Shown in pieces: positions 23,985 through 32,385 of a stretch of DNA of 64,000 bases. The position numbers and the translations under genes are program-made. How positions within the stretch are numbered: the stretch's first letter is position 1; each line of letters begins with the position of its first letter. The notes under the pieces are model-generated. The model searched no databases. It saw only the letters and a list, made by a program, of their open reading frames with translations, and was not told where the DNA came from. This DNA comes from Micromonospora eburnea (GTDB taxonomy: Bacteria > Actinomycetota > Actinomycetes > Mycobacteriales > Micromonosporaceae): contig NZ_FMHY01000002.1 of assembly GCF_900090225.1 (NCBI RefSeq), forward strand, positions 3,472,001 through 3,536,000, read 5' to 3'.

Positions 23985-26090
23985 GTGTTCATTCGCGCTG
24001 GCAGCGCCGGCCGGCTCCGCAGAGCCGCACTGACCGCCGGAGTCACCGCCGCCACCCTCGTCCTGTCCACCCTGGTCGCCAGCCCCGCCCGGGCCGCCGG
24101 CGCCGTCTACGACCCGATCCCCGAGACGCCGGACCAGTCGCGGCTGGGGCTGGTGCTGCAGGAGTACGCCAGCTTCCCGCAGTCGGACCCGAACCCGGCA
24201 CCGACCGACCAGCGCCTGGTACGCAAGGCCCGGATCAACACCATCAGCGAGTTGCCCGACGGCTCCGGCCGCCGGGCCGTGCCGGACCTCAACGGCAACC
24301 TGTACCTGGTCGAGGACGGCGTGCCACACGTCTACCTGGACGTGGCGGCGGCCTTCGCGCCGCAGTTCTTCTCCGGCCGGGGCCTCGGCCAGGGCTTCGG
24401 GTACGTGGCGTTCCACCCGGACTTCGCGCGCAACGGCCGCTTCTACACCATCCACACCGAGCAGGCGTCGCTGGCCACCAGGACGCCGGACTACGCCCAG
24501 CCGAACACCATCTACCAGGGCGTCATCACCGAGTGGACGACCACCGACCCGGCCGCCGACACCTTCACCGGCACCCACCGGGAGCTGCTGCGCATCGGCT
24601 TCGGCGGCCAGATCCACGGCATCCAGGAAATCAACTTCAACCCGACCGCCAAGCCGGACGACGCCGACTACGGGATGCTCTACCTGGCCGTCGGCGACGG
24701 CGGGCAGGGCTACCGCAACGGCGACCCGCAGGACATGGGCCTGCCGCACGGCAAGCTGCTGCGTATCGACCCCCGCGGCACCAACTCGCCCAACGGCCGG
24801 TACGGGATCCCGGCCGACAACCCGTTCGTCGGCCAGGCCGACGCGCTCGGCGAGATCTACGCGGTGGGCTTCCGCGACCCGCACCGGTTCAGCTGGGACC
24901 GGGCCACCGGCCGGATGTTCCTGGGCCACATCGGCGAGCACGCCGTCGAGGCGATCTACGAGGTCCGGGCCGGGGACAACTTCGGCTGGAGCGAGCGTGA
25001 GGGCTCGTGGGTCTTCGACAAGGCGTCCACCAAGCCCTGCGACAAGCTCTACCCGCTGCCGGCCGACGACGCGAGCCACGGCTACACGTACCCGGTGGCC
25101 GCGTACGACCACGACCCGGCCCCGGGCTGGAACTGCACCTCCGACGTCGGCGTCGCGGTGGCCGGCGGGTTCGTCTACCGCGGCAGGGCGCTGCCGGCGC
25201 TGAAGGGCAAGTACGTCTTCGGTGACCTCGTCGACGGCCGCGTCCTCTACACCGAGGCGAACGAGATGCGCCGCGGCACCGGGCTCGCGCCGATCCACCG
25301 TCTCGCCCTGTACACCACCGCCGGTGACCCGGTGCGAATGCAGGACCTCTCGGCGCCCGGCGCGCCCGGCGATCCGAACCGGGTCGACCTGCGCTTCGGC
25401 ACCGACGCGGCTGGCGAGCTCTACATCCTGGCCAAGGCCAATGGGAAGATCTGGAAGGTGGTCGGCACCAGGACGGTCGCGGAGGGCGAGGTGGGCAAGA
25501 GCAAGGTGGTCCACACCGGCGGCGCGGCGAACTGGGCGCCGGTGACCCCGTCGAAGTGGCAGTTCGACGGCGACCAGGTGATCCTCGCGGAGGAGGGCGT
25601 GAGCCGCCCCGGCCCGCGCCGGCCGTTCGAGTACGCCATCCTGACCAAGGGCCCGGCCTGGTCGTCGATGCAGATCGACGCCCGGGTACGCCTCGACACA
25701 CCGGTCGAGGTCACCAACCGGGACGTGATCATCGTGTTCGGCTGGCAGTCGGACACGCAGTACTACTACGCGCACCTGTCCACCGACAACTCGATCTACC
25801 CGCACAACGGCATCTTCAAGGTCGACAACGCCGACCGGGAACGCATCGACCAGCAGTGGAACGGGCGCTCCCGCGGCGCCAACCCGGCCATCACCGACGC
25901 CGACTGGCACAAGGTGCGGGTCGTGCACCTGCCCGCCACCGGTGAGATCGCCGTCTACGTCGACGGGCACAAGGATCCGCTGCTGACCGCGAAGGACAGC
26001 ACCTTCACCTCCGGCCGGGTGGGCTTCGGCTCGTTCGACAACATCGGCCGTACCCGTCTGTTCACGGTGACCGGTACGCCGGCCGCCTGA
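23985..26090 (+). CDS. Secreted PQQ-type sugar dehydrogenase (GSDH family) with C-terminal LamG-like domain
   Basis: The protein has 701 residues. GTG at 23985 follows AAGGAG. A signal peptide ends at ASPARA (about residue 37). The beta-propeller domain (about 60-490) shows GFGYVAFHPDFARNGRFYTI, IHGIQEINFNP, MLYLAVGDGG, VGFRDPHRFSWD and GDNFGWSEREG, the glucose/sorbosone dehydrogenase family pattern with its HGxxQxxxF His. Residues about 510-700 form a second beta-sandwich (YYYAHLSTDN, WHKVRVVHLPATGEIAVYVDG). It probably oxidises sugars outside the cell using PQQ, for which no biosynthesis gene is in the window. The adjacent LamG protein may present substrate. Confidence 0.88.
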   Translation: MFIRAGSAGRLRRAALTAGVTAATLVLSTLVASPARAAGAVYDPIPETPDQSRLGLVLQEYASFPQSDPNPAPTDQRLVRKARINTISELPDGSGRRAVPDLNGNLYLVEDGVPHVYLDVAAAFAPQFFSGRGLGQGFGYVAFHPDFARNGRFYTIHTEQASLATRTPDYAQPNTIYQGVITEWTTTDPAADTFTGTHRELLRIGFGGQIHGIQEINFNPTAKPDDADYGMLYLAVGDGGQGYRNGDPQDMGLPHGKLLRIDPRGTNSPNGRYGIPADNPFVGQADALGEIYAVGFRDPHRFSWDRATGRMFLGHIGEHAVEAIYEVRAGDNFGWSEREGSWVFDKASTKPCDKLYPLPADDASHGYTYPVAAYDHDPAPGWNCTSDVGVAVAGGFVYRGRALPALKGKYVFGDLVDGRVLYTEANEMRRGTGLAPIHRLALYTTAGDPVRMQDLSAPGAPGDPNRVDLRFGTDAAGELYILAKANGKIWKVVGTRTVAEGEVGKSKVVHTGGAANWAPVTPSKWQFDGDQVILAEEGVSRPGPRRPFEYAILTKGPAWSSMQIDARVRLDTPVEVTNRDVIIVFGWQSDTQYYYAHLSTDNSIYPHNGIFKVDNADRERIDQQWNGRSRGANPAITDADWHKVRVVHLPATGEIAVYVDGHKDPLLTAKDSTFTSGRVGFGSFDNIGRTRLFTVTGTPAA

Positions 26091-26102
26091 CCGGCGACCA
26101 GC

Positions 26103-26136
26103 GCGGGGCGGCGGCGCGGATGTGCCGCCGCCCCGC
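26103..26136 (+). terminator. 13-bp GC hairpin after the sugar dehydrogenase
   Basis: GCGGGGCGGCGGC (26103-26115) pairs perfectly with GCCGCCGCCCCGC (26124-26136) across eight bases, starting 13 bases after the stop codon. It ends the LamG/dehydrogenase transcript. Confidence 0.7.
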
Positions 26137-26239
26137 CGCGTCTGAGCGAGGCGGGTGCGGTGGCGGCGGATGGGCACCCTGTTGGCCCCGTACGGCCGCG
26201 ACGGGAGGTCGTTGACGCCGGTCCCGGTACCCTCACTCC

Positions 26240-27181
26240 ATGATCGAAAAGGTGAGGGTCGCCGTCGTCGGGGTGGGTAACAACACGTCGGCGCTGGTAC
26301 AGGGGATCTCCTTCTATCGCGACACCGGCAGCCTGGTGGGCATTCACCGGCCGGAGATCTCTGGACTGGGCGTCGGTGACATCGACGTCGTCGCGGCCTT
26401 CGCCATCTCCGACGCCAAGGTGGGTAAGGACCTCCACGAGGCGATCTTCCTGCCGCCCAACAACTTTCCCCGTCTTGCCGCGGAACTTCCGCCTTCGGGC
26501 GTGACGGTGCAACGCGGTCTCGTGGACTCGACGGAGATCGAGCGGGTGGCGCACGCCCTGAAGGGCGCCGAGGTGCTGCTCTACTCGGCGCCGAGCGGCA
26601 GGCCGCAGACCGCTCAGGCGTACGCCGAGGCGGCCCTGACGGCGGGCGTGGCGTTCGTCAACACGACCTCGGACGCGGTCGCCCGGGAGCCGTCATGGCT
26701 CCGGCGCTTCGAGGAGGCCGGCCTGCCGTTGATCGGCGATGACCTGGCCAGCCAGTTCGGCACCTCCGTGCTGCATCACACCCTGCTGCGGCTACTTGAA
26801 GAGCGCGGCCTCACCCTGGTCAGTTCGTATCAGGTCAACCTGGGCGGCACCGAGGACTTCCGTAACCTGGTCGAGAACTCCAACACCAAGAAGCAGTCCA
26901 AACTGAACGCCCTGGGGTCGGACAAGGTTCAACTGGCTCCCCTCGGGTATCTGCCGCAGCTGGGATCTGAGAAGATCGCCCACCTCAACATCGAGGCGAA
27001 GGGCTGGGGCGAAACCGCGGTGAGCCTGGACGTGCGGTTGAAGGTGCACGACCCCAGTGGCGCCGCCGGCGTCAACATCGACCTGATCCGTATCGCGGCC
27101 ACGGCCCTGCGGGCGGGGCGCGGCGGCTACCCGGCCGAGGCGGCGACGCTGTTGAAGTCCCCTCCCGGGACGGCGGTCTGA
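26240..27181 (+). CDS. Inositol-3-phosphate synthase-like protein (short paralogue)
   Basis: The 313-residue protein has the Ino1 signature: VRVAVVGVGNNTSALVQGIS (NAD-binding loop, about 5-24), DIDVVAAFAISDAKVGKDLH, GVTVQRG, NTTSDAVAREPSWLRRFEEA, GDDLASQFGTSVLHHTLL and SYQVNLGGTEDFRNL, with KKQSKLNAL. It is roughly 45 residues shorter than the usual actinobacterial enzyme, lacking most of the insert after the second strand. It would convert glucose 6-phosphate to inositol phosphate, or make a related cyclitol. The gene stands alone between a terminator and the convergent glycerate kinase gene. Confidence 0.85.
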   Translation: MIEKVRVAVVGVGNNTSALVQGISFYRDTGSLVGIHRPEISGLGVGDIDVVAAFAISDAKVGKDLHEAIFLPPNNFPRLAAELPPSGVTVQRGLVDSTEIERVAHALKGAEVLLYSAPSGRPQTAQAYAEAALTAGVAFVNTTSDAVAREPSWLRRFEEAGLPLIGDDLASQFGTSVLHHTLLRLLEERGLTLVSSYQVNLGGTEDFRNLVENSNTKKQSKLNALGSDKVQLAPLGYLPQLGSEKIAHLNIEAKGWGETAVSLDVRLKVHDPSGAAGVNIDLIRIAATALRAGRGGYPAEAATLLKSPPGTAV

Positions 27182-27222
27182 CGCCCCGACGAGCGGAGGC
27201 CGGCCGGGCAGCGATCCGGCGG

Positions 27223-28338
27223 CTAACAGCCGACGGCGGACATCTGCTCGTTGCCCAGCCGGCCTGCCAGCACGGCACCGGCCTCGGTCAACCACCGGGC
27301 CGGGTCGTGCAGCGCCGCCTCGACGGAACCGGCGAGTTCCACCAGGGACACCGACGCCGACACCGAACCGGGGACCGGCCCGCTGACCTGTCCGGCGGCC
27401 ACCCCGACGCGAAGTCCGGCAGCCTCGGCCGCCGCCAGCAGTGACCCGACGACCTTGCCGGTCAGTGAGGTCTCGTCGAACCGGCCCTCCCCGGTGAGAA
27501 CCAGGTCCGCGTCGGCGAGCGCGTCCGGCAGCCCGACCAGTTCCGCGATGGTCGTCGCGCCCGGGACGATCCGCGCACCCCACAGCGCCGCCAGCCCGTA
27601 CGCGGTGCCGCCCGCTGCGCCGGCTCCCGGCTTGTCGGGGTCACCGCCGACCAGGCCGGCGAGCCGGCGCAGCGCCGCGTCCAACAGCGTCACGTCGGCC
27701 GGTTGCGCGCCTTTCTGCGGCCCGTACACGGCGGCGGCACCGGCCGGCCCGGCCAGTGGCGCGGTCACGTCGACCAGCAGTTGGACACCGCCGGGCGGCG
27801 CGGGGAGCAGTTCGCCGGTGTCGACGTGGGCCAGGTCGGCCAGCGCGGCGCCGCCGAGCGGCAGTTCCCGGCCCCGCGTGTCGCGTAGCCGCAGGCCGAG
27901 GGCGCGCAACGCGCCGGTGCCGCCGTCGGTGGACGCGGAGCCGCCGAGGCCGATGACGAGGCGGGTGGCCCCGGCGTCGAGGGCGGCCCGGGCGACCGCG
28001 CCGAGCCCGTACGTGTGCGCGCCGAGCGGATCCGGGGCGGCCATCAGCGGCAGGCCGCTGGACTGGGCGAGTTCCAGCACGGCTGCCCCGTCGGGCAGCG
28101 CCAGCCAGACGGCGGTCACCGGACGCCCGTCGGGTCCGGGCACGGTCACCGTGCGGCGTTCGGCCTCGGGCAGGGCGGCGGCGAAGGCGTCGACCGTGCC
28201 TTCGCCGCCGTCGGCCAGGGGGATCAGCCGTACGTCGTCGCCGGGCCGGCGGGTGAGCCAGCCGCCCGCCAATGCGCGGGCGGCGGCGTCGGCGGTGACG
28301 CTGCCCTTGAACGAGTCCGGCGTGACGACGATCCGCAT
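27223..28338 (-). CDS. Glycerate kinase (GarK/GlxK family)
   Basis: The 371-residue protein carries PDSFKGSVTADAAA at residues 6-19, LADGGEGTVDAFAAALPEAE, GLGGSASTDGGTGALRALGL (nucleotide/substrate region, about 140-160) and DLVLTGEGRFDETSLTGKVV near the C-terminus. It phosphorylates D-glycerate, feeding it into glycolysis. The ATG at 28338 shares one base with the upstream stop (TGATG), so it is translationally coupled to the isomerase gene. It is the last gene of the leftward catabolic operon and tells which end product the pathway makes. Confidence 0.94.
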   Translation of the reverse strand: MRIVVTPDSFKGSVTADAAARALAGGWLTRRPGDDVRLIPLADGGEGTVDAFAAALPEAERRTVTVPGPDGRPVTAVWLALPDGAAVLELAQSSGLPLMAAPDPLGAHTYGLGAVARAALDAGATRLVIGLGGSASTDGGTGALRALGLRLRDTRGRELPLGGAALADLAHVDTGELLPAPPGGVQLLVDVTAPLAGPAGAAAVYGPQKGAQPADVTLLDAALRRLAGLVGGDPDKPGAGAAGGTAYGLAALWGARIVPGATTIAELVGLPDALADADLVLTGEGRFDETSLTGKVVGSLLAAAEAAGLRVGVAAGQVSGPVPGSVSASVSLVELAGSVEAALHDPARWLTEAGAVLAGRLGNEQMSAVGC

Positions 28339-29177
28339 CAGTCGGCCAGCACCAGCCGGACGTAGCGGTCCTTCATGGTGGCGAGGACCTCGTCGGGGTT
28401 GGTCGCCCATACCTCGGCGTTGAAGATCTCGACCTCGGTGTCGCCGGTGTAGCCGGCCTGTTCGACGGCCCGGCGGAACGGCGGGAAGTCGATGTGGCCG
28501 TCACCCATCATGCCCCGGCCGAGCAGCACGTCGGCCGGCAGCGGGGTGAGGAAGTCGCACACCTGGAAGCTGGCGATGCGCGCACCGGCGCGGGCGATCT
28601 GCCGCCACACGTCCGGGTCCCACCAGATGTGGAAGGTGTCGACCACGACGCCGACCTGCTCGACCGGGAACAGCTCGGCGAGGTCGAGCGCCTGCCCGAG
28701 GGTGGACAGCACGGCCCGGTCGGCGCAGTACATCGGGTGCAGCGGCTCCAGGGCCAGCCGGACGCCGTGTTCGCCCGCGTACGGGGCCAACTCGGCGAGC
28801 GCGTCGGCGACCCGCTGCCGGGCGCCACGCAGGTCGCGGGAGCCCGGCGGCAGCCCGCCGACGACCATGACCAGGCAGTCCGTACCCAGGCCGGCCGCCT
28901 CGTCGATCGCGCGCCGGTTGTCCGCCAGCGCGGCCCGGCCGGCGTCGCCGTCGGCGGTGAGGAAGCCGCCGCGACACAGCGACGACACCCGAAGCCCGGC
29001 GTCGGCGACGAGTTTCGCGGCAGCCCGCACCCCGATCTCGGCCACCGGTTCCCGCCACAGCCCGATCGCCGGGATGCCGGCGCGCACGCAACCGGCGACG
29101 GCCTCGCGCACCGACCACGACTCGGTGGTGCGCTGGTTGAGCGACAGCCGCGCCAGGCGCGGGTCGACGGCGTTCAC
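28338..29177 (-). CDS. Sugar phosphate isomerase/epimerase-like TIM-barrel protein
   Basis: About 279 residues, AP-endonuclease-2-type TIM barrel. Metal ligands can be placed at ALEPLHP (Glu), VVDTFHIWWD (Asp, His), GDGHIDF (His) and EVEIFNAEVW (Glu), so the active site is complete. GTG at 29177 has GGAG seven bases upstream; the longer GTG at 29198 has none. Relatives isomerise or epimerise keto-sugars, or act as hydroxypyruvate isomerases, dehydratases or beta-eliminases. The neighbour glycerate kinase suggests that the product is a C3 acid or its precursor (inference). Confidence 0.88.
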   Translation of the reverse strand: MNAVDPRLARLSLNQRTTESWSVREAVAGCVRAGIPAIGLWREPVAEIGVRAAAKLVADAGLRVSSLCRGGFLTADGDAGRAALADNRRAIDEAAGLGTDCLVMVVGGLPPGSRDLRGARQRVADALAELAPYAGEHGVRLALEPLHPMYCADRAVLSTLGQALDLAELFPVEQVGVVVDTFHIWWDPDVWRQIARAGARIASFQVCDFLTPLPADVLLGRGMMGDGHIDFPPFRRAVEQAGYTGDTEVEIFNAEVWATNPDEVLATMKDRYVRLVLAD

Positions 29178-29220
29178 GCCGGGGCTCCGCTTCGCCACGC
29201 GCCGCCGCTGGTCCGCTGAC

Positions 29221-30384
29221 TCACGCGGTCACCCCCGCGACGGACAGGTACCCGCGCATCCGCGCCACGGCCAGGTCGGGGTCGAGCAGGAGGCCGGCGG
29301 CGTCGGCGAGGCGGAACGCCCGTACCAGGTGCGGCACACCGCGCCCGCTGTGCAGCCCGCCGACCATGGTGAACCCGGGCTGGAAGCCGTTGAGCCAGGA
29401 CAGGAACGCGATGCCGGTCTTGTAGTACTGCGTCGGCGGGGCGAAGACGTGCCGGGACAGCGGCACGGTCGGGTCCAGGATCTCCCGGAAGCCCGCCGTG
29501 TCCCCGGCGTCGAGGCGGTGCAGTGCCGCCGACGCGGCCGGGGCGATGGCCGCGAACGCGCCGAGCAGGGCGTGGCTGAACCGCTGGCCGTCGCCGGCGA
29601 TCAGCTCCGGGTAGTGGTAGTCGTCGCCGGTGTAGACCTTGACGGTGGCCGGCAGCAGCGCGCGCAGCCGTACCTCCCGCTCGGCGTCCAGCAGCGACAC
29701 CTTCACCCCGTCGATCACGTCGGCGTGGGCCGCCACCAGCGACACGAACGTCTTGGTCGCCTCGTCGAGGTCGGTCGAGCCCCAGTAGCCGGTCAACGCC
29801 GGGTCGAACATGTCGCCGAGCCAGTGCAGCACCACCGGTGCGCTCGTGCCCCGCAGCACCTGCTCGTAGACGCGCAGGTAGTCGTCCGGGCCGGTCGCGA
29901 GGGCGGCGAGCTGCCGGCTGGCCATCACCACCGCGGTCGCGCCGCACTCCTGCACGAAGGCGACCTGCTCGGCGTACGCGGTGACGACCTCGTCGAGGGT
30001 GTCGGGCACGCCGGTGAGCTGGTCGGTGGCCGCCCCGGCGACGATGCGTCCACCGCAGGCGGCGGCCTCGGCGGCGCTACGCCGGATCAGTTCCCGGGTG
30101 GCGGCCCAGTCCAGCCCCATCCCGCGCTGGGCGGTGTCCATCGCCTCGGCGACGCCGAGCCCCCACGACCACAGGTTGCGCCGTACGCCGAGGGTGGCGT
30201 CCCAGTCCAGCCGGGCGGGCTGGCCGGGGGCGTTGTCGGCGTACGGGTCGGCGACCACGTGCGCCGCGGCGTACGCGATCCGGCTGGCCGGCGGCCCGGC
30301 CGGCCGCTGCCAGCCGGCCGGCTCCCGCAGGGTCAGCACCTCGGTCCCGCCACCCGTGCCGGGCAGGGTGATCCGGGCGGTCAC
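29221..30384 (-). CDS. DUF993, dihydrodipicolinate-synthase-like aldolase
   Basis: The 387-residue protein belongs by motifs to DUF993, a branch of the class I aldolase/DHDPS superfamily: SWGLGVAEAMDTAQRGMGLD, GGRIVAGAATDQL, GATAVVMASRQLAAL, VVLHWLGDMFDPALTGYWGS and IDGVKVSLLDAE, where Lys about 228 is the probable Schiff-base residue. No member that I recall has a proven substrate. GTG at 30384 overlaps the dehydrogenase stop (GTGA). In context it should cleave (or condense) the oxidised substrate, releasing pyruvate or a C3 aldehyde. Confidence 0.88.
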   Translation of the reverse strand: MTARITLPGTGGGTEVLTLREPAGWQRPAGPPASRIAYAAAHVVADPYADNAPGQPARLDWDATLGVRRNLWSWGLGVAEAMDTAQRGMGLDWAATRELIRRSAAEAAACGGRIVAGAATDQLTGVPDTLDEVVTAYAEQVAFVQECGATAVVMASRQLAALATGPDDYLRVYEQVLRGTSAPVVLHWLGDMFDPALTGYWGSTDLDEATKTFVSLVAAHADVIDGVKVSLLDAEREVRLRALLPATVKVYTGDDYHYPELIAGDGQRFSHALLGAFAAIAPAASAALHRLDAGDTAGFREILDPTVPLSRHVFAPPTQYYKTGIAFLSWLNGFQPGFTMVGGLHSGRGVPHLVRAFRLADAAGLLLDPDLAVARMRGYLSVAGVTA

Positions 30385-31532
30385 AGGCTGATCTCCTCGA
30401 TCTCGACCCGCCGCCCCTCCCGGGCCGAGCGCAGCCCGGCCTCGGCGAGCTGCACGCCGCGGGCGCCGGCCAGGAAGTCCCACGGGAACGGCTCGTCGTC
30501 GACGACGTGGCGCAGGAACGCCTCCCACTGCACCTTGAAGCCGTTGTCGAAGTCCTCGTTGTCGGGGACGGTCTGCCACTGGCCGCGGAAGTTCTCGGTG
30601 GCCGGCAGGTCCGGGTTCCACACCGGCATCGGGGTGGCGCCCCGGTGCTGGATGCGGCACTCGCGCAGCCCGGCCACGGCGCTGCCGTGGGTGCCGTCGA
30701 CCTGGAACTCGACCAGCTCGTCCCGGTAGACCCGCACCGCCCAGGACGAGTTGATCTGCGCGGTGATGCCGCCGGCCAGCTCGAAGATGCCGTACGCGGC
30801 GTCGTCGGCGGTGGCCCGGTAGGTCTGGCCGGTCTCGTCGACGCGCTCGGGGATGTGGGTGGCGATGTGCGCGGTCACCGCGGTAACCGGGGCGAAGATC
30901 TGCTCCAGCACGTAGTGCCAGTGCGGGAACATGTCCACGACGATGCCGCCGCCGTCCTCGGTGCGGTAGTTCCAGCTCGGCCGCTGGGCGTTCTGCCAGT
31001 CGCCCTCGAACACCCAGTAGCCGAACTCGCCGCGTACGGACAGGATGCGGCCGAAGAATCCGCCGTCGACCAGCCGCTTGAGTTTGCGCAGGCCGGGCAG
31101 GAACAGCTTGTCCTGCACCACGCCGTTCTTGACGCCCCGGGCGGCGGCGAGCCGGGCCAGCTCCAGGGAGCCGGTCAGCCCCTCGGCGAGCGGCTTCTCG
31201 GTGTACACGTGCCGGCCCGCCTCGATCGCCGCCCGGATGGCCTTCTCCCGCTGCGCGGTCACCTGGGCGTCGAAGTAGATGTGGTGGGAGTCGTCGGAGA
31301 GCGCGGCGTCCAGGTCCGTCGTGTACGACGTCAGCCCGTGCCGGGCGGCGATCTCGGCGAGCTTGGCCTCGTTGCGGCCCACCAGGGTCAGCTCGGGCCA
31401 GATGCGGCTGCCGTCCCGGGCGGGCAGGCCGCCCTGCTCGCGGATGGCGAGCAGGGACCGGACGAGGTGTTGCCGGTATCCCATCCGTCCGGTCACGCCG
31501 TTGAGGATGATCCCGATAGACGTGCGCTCCAC
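30381..31532 (-). CDS. Gfo/Idh/MocA-family oxidoreductase
   Basis: The 383-residue protein has an unusual nucleotide loop GIILNGVTGRMGYRQHLVRS (about 7-26), the family EKPLAEG motif at 112-118 and a C-terminal substrate domain with GGGIVVDMFPHWHYVLEQI, whose His residues may be catalytic. Family members oxidise secondary alcohols of sugars, inositols or anhydrosugars with NAD(P). AAGGA precedes GTG 31532 by about eight bases. It lies 26 bp after the ABC ATPase and is coupled to the DUF993 gene, so oxidation is likely the first catabolic step after uptake. Confidence 0.92.
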   Translation of the reverse strand: MERTSIGIILNGVTGRMGYRQHLVRSLLAIREQGGLPARDGSRIWPELTLVGRNEAKLAEIAARHGLTSYTTDLDAALSDDSHHIYFDAQVTAQREKAIRAAIEAGRHVYTEKPLAEGLTGSLELARLAAARGVKNGVVQDKLFLPGLRKLKRLVDGGFFGRILSVRGEFGYWVFEGDWQNAQRPSWNYRTEDGGGIVVDMFPHWHYVLEQIFAPVTAVTAHIATHIPERVDETGQTYRATADDAAYGIFELAGGITAQINSSWAVRVYRDELVEFQVDGTHGSAVAGLRECRIQHRGATPMPVWNPDLPATENFRGQWQTVPDNEDFDNGFKVQWEAFLRHVVDDEPFPWDFLAGARGVQLAEAGLRSAREGRRVEIEEISL

Positions 31533-31558
31533 GTGTGTTTCCTTCCCAGGTCCGGTGG

Positions 31559-32380
31559 TTATTCGGCGGTCGTCGTCGCACCCAGGAGGTCCCGGATGCG
31601 TCCCGTGGCGTGCGCGAAGGCGGGCTCCGACATCGTCTGGCCGTAGTCGCGCTCGACGGGGAGGTCGACGTCGATGACCTCGGCGACGGTGCCGGGTCGA
31701 GGGGTCATGACGATCACCCGGTTGGCCAGGTAGACCGCCTCGGCGATGGAGTGGGTGACGAGCAGGACGGTGGTGCCGGTCTCCCGCCAGATGCGCCGCA
31801 GCTCGACGTTCATCTGCTCGCGGGTGAGGGCGTCCAGGGCCCCGAACGGCTCGTCCATGAGCAGGACCGGGGGGCGGTGCAGCAGCGCGCGGCACAGGGC
31901 CACGCGCTGCTGCATCCCGCCGGACAGTTCGTTCGGGTACGCGTCCTCGAAGCCGGTCAGTCCGGTCATCGCGATCAGCTCGTCGACCCGCTGGCGGGCC
32001 TCGGCCCGGGGCATGCGCCGCATCTCGGCCTGGAGCAGGATGTTGCGCCGGGCGGTACGCCACTCCAGCAGTGCGGCGCGCTGGAAGACGTACCCGATGT
32101 CGCGCCGCGGCCCCCGCACGTCCTCGCCGTGCAGGCGGACCTGGCCGGACGACGGCCGCAGCAGGCCGGACACCAGCTTGAGCAGCGTGGACTTGCCGCA
32201 GCCGGAGGCGCCGACGATCGAGACGAACTCGCCGGGTTCGATCCGCAGCGAGACCTCGCGCAGCGCGGTGACGTCCTTCTTCTTGGTGCGGAAGCGGACC
32301 GCGACCTGGTCGATCTCGACCGCGGCGCCGGTCGCCGTGGCGTCCGTGGGCCGCTGCGTGGTGGTGTTGCCGACCGTCAT
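31559..32380 (-). CDS. ABC transporter ATP-binding protein (SsuB/TauB type)
   Basis: The 273-residue ATPase has Walker A GASGCGKST (57-65), Q-loop VFQRAALLEWRT, signature LSGGMQQR (152-159), Walker B PVLLMDEPF (171-179) and the switch His in VTHS. The start ATG 32380 has AAGGG at the right distance; the ATG nine bases earlier does not. It follows the binding-protein gene by five bases, and the subfamily serves NMT1/SsuA-type importers of sulfonates, nitrate, aromatic and pyrimidine-like compounds. Confidence 0.94.
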   Translation of the reverse strand: MTVGNTTTQRPTDATATGAAVEIDQVAVRFRTKKKDVTALREVSLRIEPGEFVSIVGASGCGKSTLLKLVSGLLRPSSGQVRLHGEDVRGPRRDIGYVFQRAALLEWRTARRNILLQAEMRRMPRAEARQRVDELIAMTGLTGFEDAYPNELSGGMQQRVALCRALLHRPPVLLMDEPFGALDALTREQMNVELRRIWRETGTTVLLVTHSIAEAVYLANRVIVMTPRPGTVAEVIDVDLPVERDYGQTMSEPAFAHATGRIRDLLGATTTAE

Positions 32381-32385
32381 CGGGT

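Noticed and set aside
23118..26177. A very long open frame opposite the LamG and dehydrogenase genes
   Set aside because: In DNA with nearly all G/C third positions, stop codons vanish in the shadow frame; its protein is low-complexity (Val/Gly/Arg/Asp-rich) and the plus-strand genes have signal peptides and family motifs.
31559..32380. The SsuB-type ATPase as the missing ATPase of the 4.8-8.5 kb sugar importer
   Set aside because: Its gene is joined to the NMT1-type binding protein and permease and its subfamily matches those, not CUT1 sugar permeases.
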